Shown here: positions 4,597 through 7,578 of the stretch, in pieces
Position numbering within the stretch: position 1 is the first letter of the stretch
Layout of the letters: the number at the start of each line of letters is the position of its first letter
DNA from: an uncultured bacterium
GTDB lineage: Bacteria; Planctomycetota; Phycisphaerae; Phycisphaerales; SM1A02
Assembly (NCBI GenBank): GCA_903938205.1
Contig: CAJACJ010000206.1
Span: 1 to 7,578 of the forward strand
Direction of reading: 5' to 3'
Length of the DNA: 7,578 bases
Notes under the pieces: generated by a model
What the model saw: only the letters and a program-made list of their open reading frames with translations
Told to the model about the DNA's origin: nothing
The model's database searches: none
Translations under genes and position numbers: made by a program

Positions 4597-6984
4597 ATGT
4601 TCATCATTTCAGCCATCACCGCCAGCTTGACCGCCGCCATTTTCGCGGCGCCGCAAAGCGCCGACCTGTCAGCCAACTTTGGCTTTGATCCGCTTGAGAT
4701 TCAGAAGATCGACGCCAAAGCTGGGCCCATGATCGCGGTGGATTTGGATGGCGACGGCCGCAAGGATTTGGTGGTGGTGAACAATCGCAAGAGCCGCATT
4801 GAACTTTATTACCAACGCGCCGACGCGAAGCCAGGCGATGAGAAGCCGCCCACGCCGGGCTCCAATGAGTTGCCTGAACTGTGGCGCTTTCGCCGCGAAA
4901 CCATTTCAGTGCCGCACGAAGTGTTGGCGGTCATGGCCAATGATTTTGACAACGATGGAAAAATGGATTTGATCTACGCGGGACAACCAGGAACGATTGC
5001 GTTTGTGAAACAGACCAAGCCTGGCGTGTTTGAAATTATTCGCAAGACGCCCGTGAAAAACTTGGTGGGCAACCGCGACAATTTATTGTTTGCCAATGTG
5101 ACTGGTGATTCCAAACCAGAGCTCATCACCAACACGGGTGGAAAAATTTCCGTATGGCCGATGGATAATGATCAACTTGGAACGCCCATGGAATTAAGCG
5201 CCGGCGAAGGAACCATTGTGGCCATCATGGCCGATGATTTTGACGGCAATGGAACCATGGATTTGGCCGGCATTGTGCCGGATGATTCCAGTCCGATTCG
5301 AATTTGGTTGACCAGCCAAGATGGCGACAAACTTGTGGTTGGTCCGCAAAATCGTTTTGAAATGCCGCCACTGCGTGAAGTGGACTCGCTGCATTTGCCT
5401 GGCGACAAGCAAGCGATGCTGGCCCTGATTGAGAAACCAAGCAAGCGACTTGTATTTAGCAAATTGGTGAAGTCCACCATTGAGCGCGCCAGCGACCGCG
5501 AGGCCAGCATTCAAACCGTGACCTTCAATGATCCGCAAAATAAAAAGCGCAACTTCGCGGTGGCCGACATTGATGGCGACGGCCGCTTGGATTTGCTGGC
5601 GACAAACACGGGCGAGAACGCGGTCATGCTGTATCGCCAAAAGCCTGGCAAGGGTTTTGAAACGCCGGAGAAATTTCCAGCGCTCGCGGATTTGGATTCC
5701 ATCGCCGCGCAAAGCGCCAAAGGCGATCAGCGCGCGCAGGTGTATTTACTCTCCGAAAAAGAAGGCGTTGTTGGCCGCTCCAACGCGGGCACAGATGGCA
5801 TCGCGTTTCCAAACGCCATTCCACTTCCAGCGGGCAGCTCCCCTGTCACCATGAATTTGCTGGACTTCAACGGCGTCAGCACGCTTGCGGTGGTGACCAA
5901 AGATGGCCGCAACTACCAGATGATTTTAATTCCCGCCACCGCTGATCAAACCATGGATACAAAAAACCATCGCACCGTGAGTTTGGGAACGCTCACTCGT
6001 GGCCCCGAAACTATTTTAAGTTTGGACGCCGACCACGATGGCCACACTGACTTGCTTGTGTTCACTCCCGACAAGCCCATGATCATGGTGCGCGACGGCG
6101 TGGACAAAGATGGCAAACCGGAGTTGAAGGTGATGGAGAGCAAGGACATGGGGCAATTTGGTTTGGTGCAAGCCGCTAACGGCCGCAATACTTCTTCGTT
6201 TGATCTTCTTGGCGATGGCAAGAGCGAGTTGCTTGTGGCTGATCGCAATTATGTGCGCGCGCTGACGTACAATGCGGCGCCGACGGCGGGCACAAGTCCG
6301 GGTTGGCAAGTGGTGACGCAAATCAACGCCGAGGCTTCCGACGCCAAACTCACGTGCATCGCCATCATGGGCGACAAGATTGTCGCGGGCGATAAGGAAA
6401 ATGGGCGCTTGATTGTGTTCTCAAAAAACACGGATAAAGACGGCAAAAATCAATGGAAACAAAGCGAGGCCATTGAAGTGCCTGGCTTCAAGTTCAACCA
6501 AATTTTCGCCGGCCGTCTTGGCGGCGATGACAACGATGTCATTCTTGTCATTGGCGATTCCAGTTTCGCCGTGGTGCGCCTCAAAGGCGAGCGTTGGCGT
6601 TTGGAAGAAGTGGCAACGTGGAAAAGCGACGAGCCGCGGCGCGTTGAACATGAATTTGTAATGGGCGATTTAAATGGCGACGGATTTCTAGATGTCACCG
6701 CGCTCGACGCCGCCGACCAAATGGCGGAAATTTTGACATTCAGTCAATCGGGAAAGTTGCGCTACGGAACAGCCTTTGAAGTATTTGAAACAAAGATGTT
6801 CGCAGGCGGCGAGCCAAAAGAGTTTGAACCCAACATGGGCATCGTGACGGACATCACTGGCGACGGCAAGGACGACTTGGTGTTGATGGCGCACGACCGC
6901 GTGTTGATTTATCCGCAGCAGACCAAGCCAAGCGCGGCACCTGTGCCAGAGGTAATACCAGCGAAGAAGTCCGCGGCGAATTAA
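4597..6984 (+). CDS. Exported FG-GAP/VCBS repeat protein (probable double beta-propeller)
   Basis: A 795-residue protein with a hydrophobic N-terminal export signal (MFIISAITASLTAAIFAAP, unusual in lacking Lys/Arg). Eight Ca-binding-type loops are clear: DLDGDGRKD (49-57), DFDNDGKMD (116), DFDGNGTMD (214), DIDGDGRLD (324), DADHDGHTD (477), DLLGDGKSE (536), DLNGDGFLD (691) and DITGDGKDD (752). Six weaker copies at about 167, 268, 375, 423, 590 and 640 fill the gaps, giving 14 units of roughly 50-65 residues. FG-GAP/VCBS repeats form beta-propeller blades, as in integrin alpha heads, so two seven-bladed propellers are inferred. No anchor, enzyme domain or sorting motif is visible; the tail is short, Pro/Lys/Ala-rich (SAAPVPEVIPAKKSAAN). 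Likely role: calcium-stabilised extracytoplasmic binding or scaffold protein. The ligand is unknown. It is divergent from the protease and ends 18 bp before the convergent ccsA-like gene. Confidence 0.88.
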   Translation: MFIISAITASLTAAIFAAPQSADLSANFGFDPLEIQKIDAKAGPMIAVDLDGDGRKDLVVVNNRKSRIELYYQRADAKPGDEKPPTPGSNELPELWRFRRETISVPHEVLAVMANDFDNDGKMDLIYAGQPGTIAFVKQTKPGVFEIIRKTPVKNLVGNRDNLLFANVTGDSKPELITNTGGKISVWPMDNDQLGTPMELSAGEGTIVAIMADDFDGNGTMDLAGIVPDDSSPIRIWLTSQDGDKLVVGPQNRFEMPPLREVDSLHLPGDKQAMLALIEKPSKRLVFSKLVKSTIERASDREASIQTVTFNDPQNKKRNFAVADIDGDGRLDLLATNTGENAVMLYRQKPGKGFETPEKFPALADLDSIAAQSAKGDQRAQVYLLSEKEGVVGRSNAGTDGIAFPNAIPLPAGSSPVTMNLLDFNGVSTLAVVTKDGRNYQMILIPATADQTMDTKNHRTVSLGTLTRGPETILSLDADHDGHTDLLVFTPDKPMIMVRDGVDKDGKPELKVMESKDMGQFGLVQAANGRNTSSFDLLGDGKSELLVADRNYVRALTYNAAPTAGTSPGWQVVTQINAEASDAKLTCIAIMGDKIVAGDKENGRLIVFSKNTDKDGKNQWKQSEAIEVPGFKFNQIFAGRLGGDDNDVILVIGDSSFAVVRLKGERWRLEEVATWKSDEPRRVEHEFVMGDLNGDGFLDVTALDAADQMAEILTFSQSGKLRYGTAFEVFETKMFAGGEPKEFEPNMGIVTDITGDGKDDLVLMAHDRVLIYPQQTKPSAAPVPEVIPAKKSAAN

Positions 6985-7002
6985 TGTGCAACAACGCTCG
7001 GC

Positions 7003-7578
7003 TTACGCGTAACTGTGCAAGCCAGTGATCACAAAGTTGATCACGATCCAGTTGAACAACATCACGGCCGCGCCAATGATGGCCAACACCGCGGTCCACA
7101 TACCCTTATCTTTGCTGCGCCAACGCGTATGAATCAGCAGCGCGAACACAACGAAAGTGTTGAGCGCAAAAACTTCTTTAGGATCCCAACCCCACGGGCG
7201 TCCCCAACTGTGATCGGCCCAAATGGCGCCCATGGCAATGCCCGACCACAACAAGACGAACGAAAGTTCCATGAGCGTCATGGTGACGCCGTCCAAAATT
7301 TCACCAACACGATTGACGCGTATTTCAGCGGCGGGAACGGTGGAATTCACCAGCGACATCATTTCTCCAGCGCCACCAATGCGCGCGTAGGTGGCCGCGC
7401 CGCCGCGCCATCGCCACACTAAATACAACGCCGCGCTGACCGCGGCCATAAAGATAAGCGCGTAACTAAAGATGACAACGTTGGTGTGTATGTACAACCA
7501 AATATCGTGCAGCACTGGCATCATGTTTGAGATTGCGGGATTCAACTGCGCAGGCAACAACGCGCACGCCATAAGCGC
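7003..7578 (-). CDS. ccsA: Cytochrome c biogenesis protein CcsA/ResC-like (5' end outside window)
   Basis: C-terminal ~190 residues of an integral membrane haem-handling protein of the CcsA/CcmC/ResC family (system II cytochrome c maturation), which with ResB/Ccs1 carries haem across the membrane for attachment to apocytochromes c. The tryptophan-rich WWD motif is clear: WGRPWGWDPKE (residues 123-133 counted from the ATG at 7572). Candidate haem-ligand histidines are in LYIHTN (29), LIHTRW (148) and the terminal GLHSYA (186), a very typical family ending. Hydrophobic segments lie at about 31-53, 101-118, 134-149 and 158-181. The frame stays open to the window edge (codons for Ala-Leu precede that ATG), and the family usually has further N-terminal membrane segments. 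The ATG at 7572 is therefore probably internal and the gene truncated by the window, not by mutation. Confidence 0.87.
   Translation of the reverse strand, partial: ALMACALLPAQLNPAISNMMPVLHDIWLYIHTNVVIFSYALIFMAAVSAALYLVWRWRGGAATYARIGGAGEMMSLVNSTVPAAEIRVNRVGEILDGVTMTLMELSFVLLWSGIAMGAIWADHSWGRPWGWDPKEVFALNTFVVFALLIHTRWRSKDKGMWTAVLAIIGAAVMLFNWIVINFVITGLHSYA

Noticed and set aside
5194..5712. Minus-strand open frames opposite the VCBS gene
   Set aside because: The VCBS repeat pattern on the plus strand explains the region fully; the antisense frames arise from its biased codon use.

Overview
This is a bacterial chromosomal window of moderately high GC. The gene content fits the Planctomycetota, possibly the Phycisphaerae side: a secreted protein of the 'N-terminal DAWLV plus repeated LAD..K' type, a PDZ-less trypsin-like protease carrying an N-terminal 'V-I-R-L-x-S-G-S' module, a large FG-GAP/VCBS protein, and a CcsA-type cytochrome c assembly protein. 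The phylum assignment is inferred from family resemblance, not from a marker gene. No RNA genes, mobile elements, CRISPR arrays or phage genes are visible.

Left block, 1-1637, plus strand. The tail of an unidentified gene overlaps (ATGA) a single-domain formiminotransferase-cyclodeaminase-like protein of folate C1 metabolism. Three bases later comes a membrane-anchored alpha/beta hydrolase. The three look like one transcription unit.

Middle block, 4500-1624, minus strand. A secreted serine protease (His-Asp-Ser triad, no PDZ) is followed 77 bp later by a secreted protein of about 604 residues whose reading frame is broken at a run of six G. An internal repeat in that protein aligns without gaps across the break once one G is removed. 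This makes the join very likely and leaves open whether it is a sequencing indel, a real mutation or slippage. Its stop codon lies inside the 3' end of the convergent hydrolase gene (14 bp overlap).

Right block. A 795-residue exported VCBS/FG-GAP protein (4597-6984, plus strand) is divergent from the protease and shares a ~96 bp intergenic region with it. It holds eight clear Ca-binding-loop motifs and six decayed ones at regular spacing, which suggests two seven-bladed beta-propellers in tandem. It converges on the 3' end of a ccsA/resC-like gene that runs off the right edge.

Three neighbouring genes (protease, frameshifted protein, VCBS protein) encode exported products, so the centre of the window is a small envelope/secretome locus. 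I see no clear sign of a new defence or mobile system. The most notable items are the repeat-supported frameshift and the cryptic 14-repeat propeller architecture.
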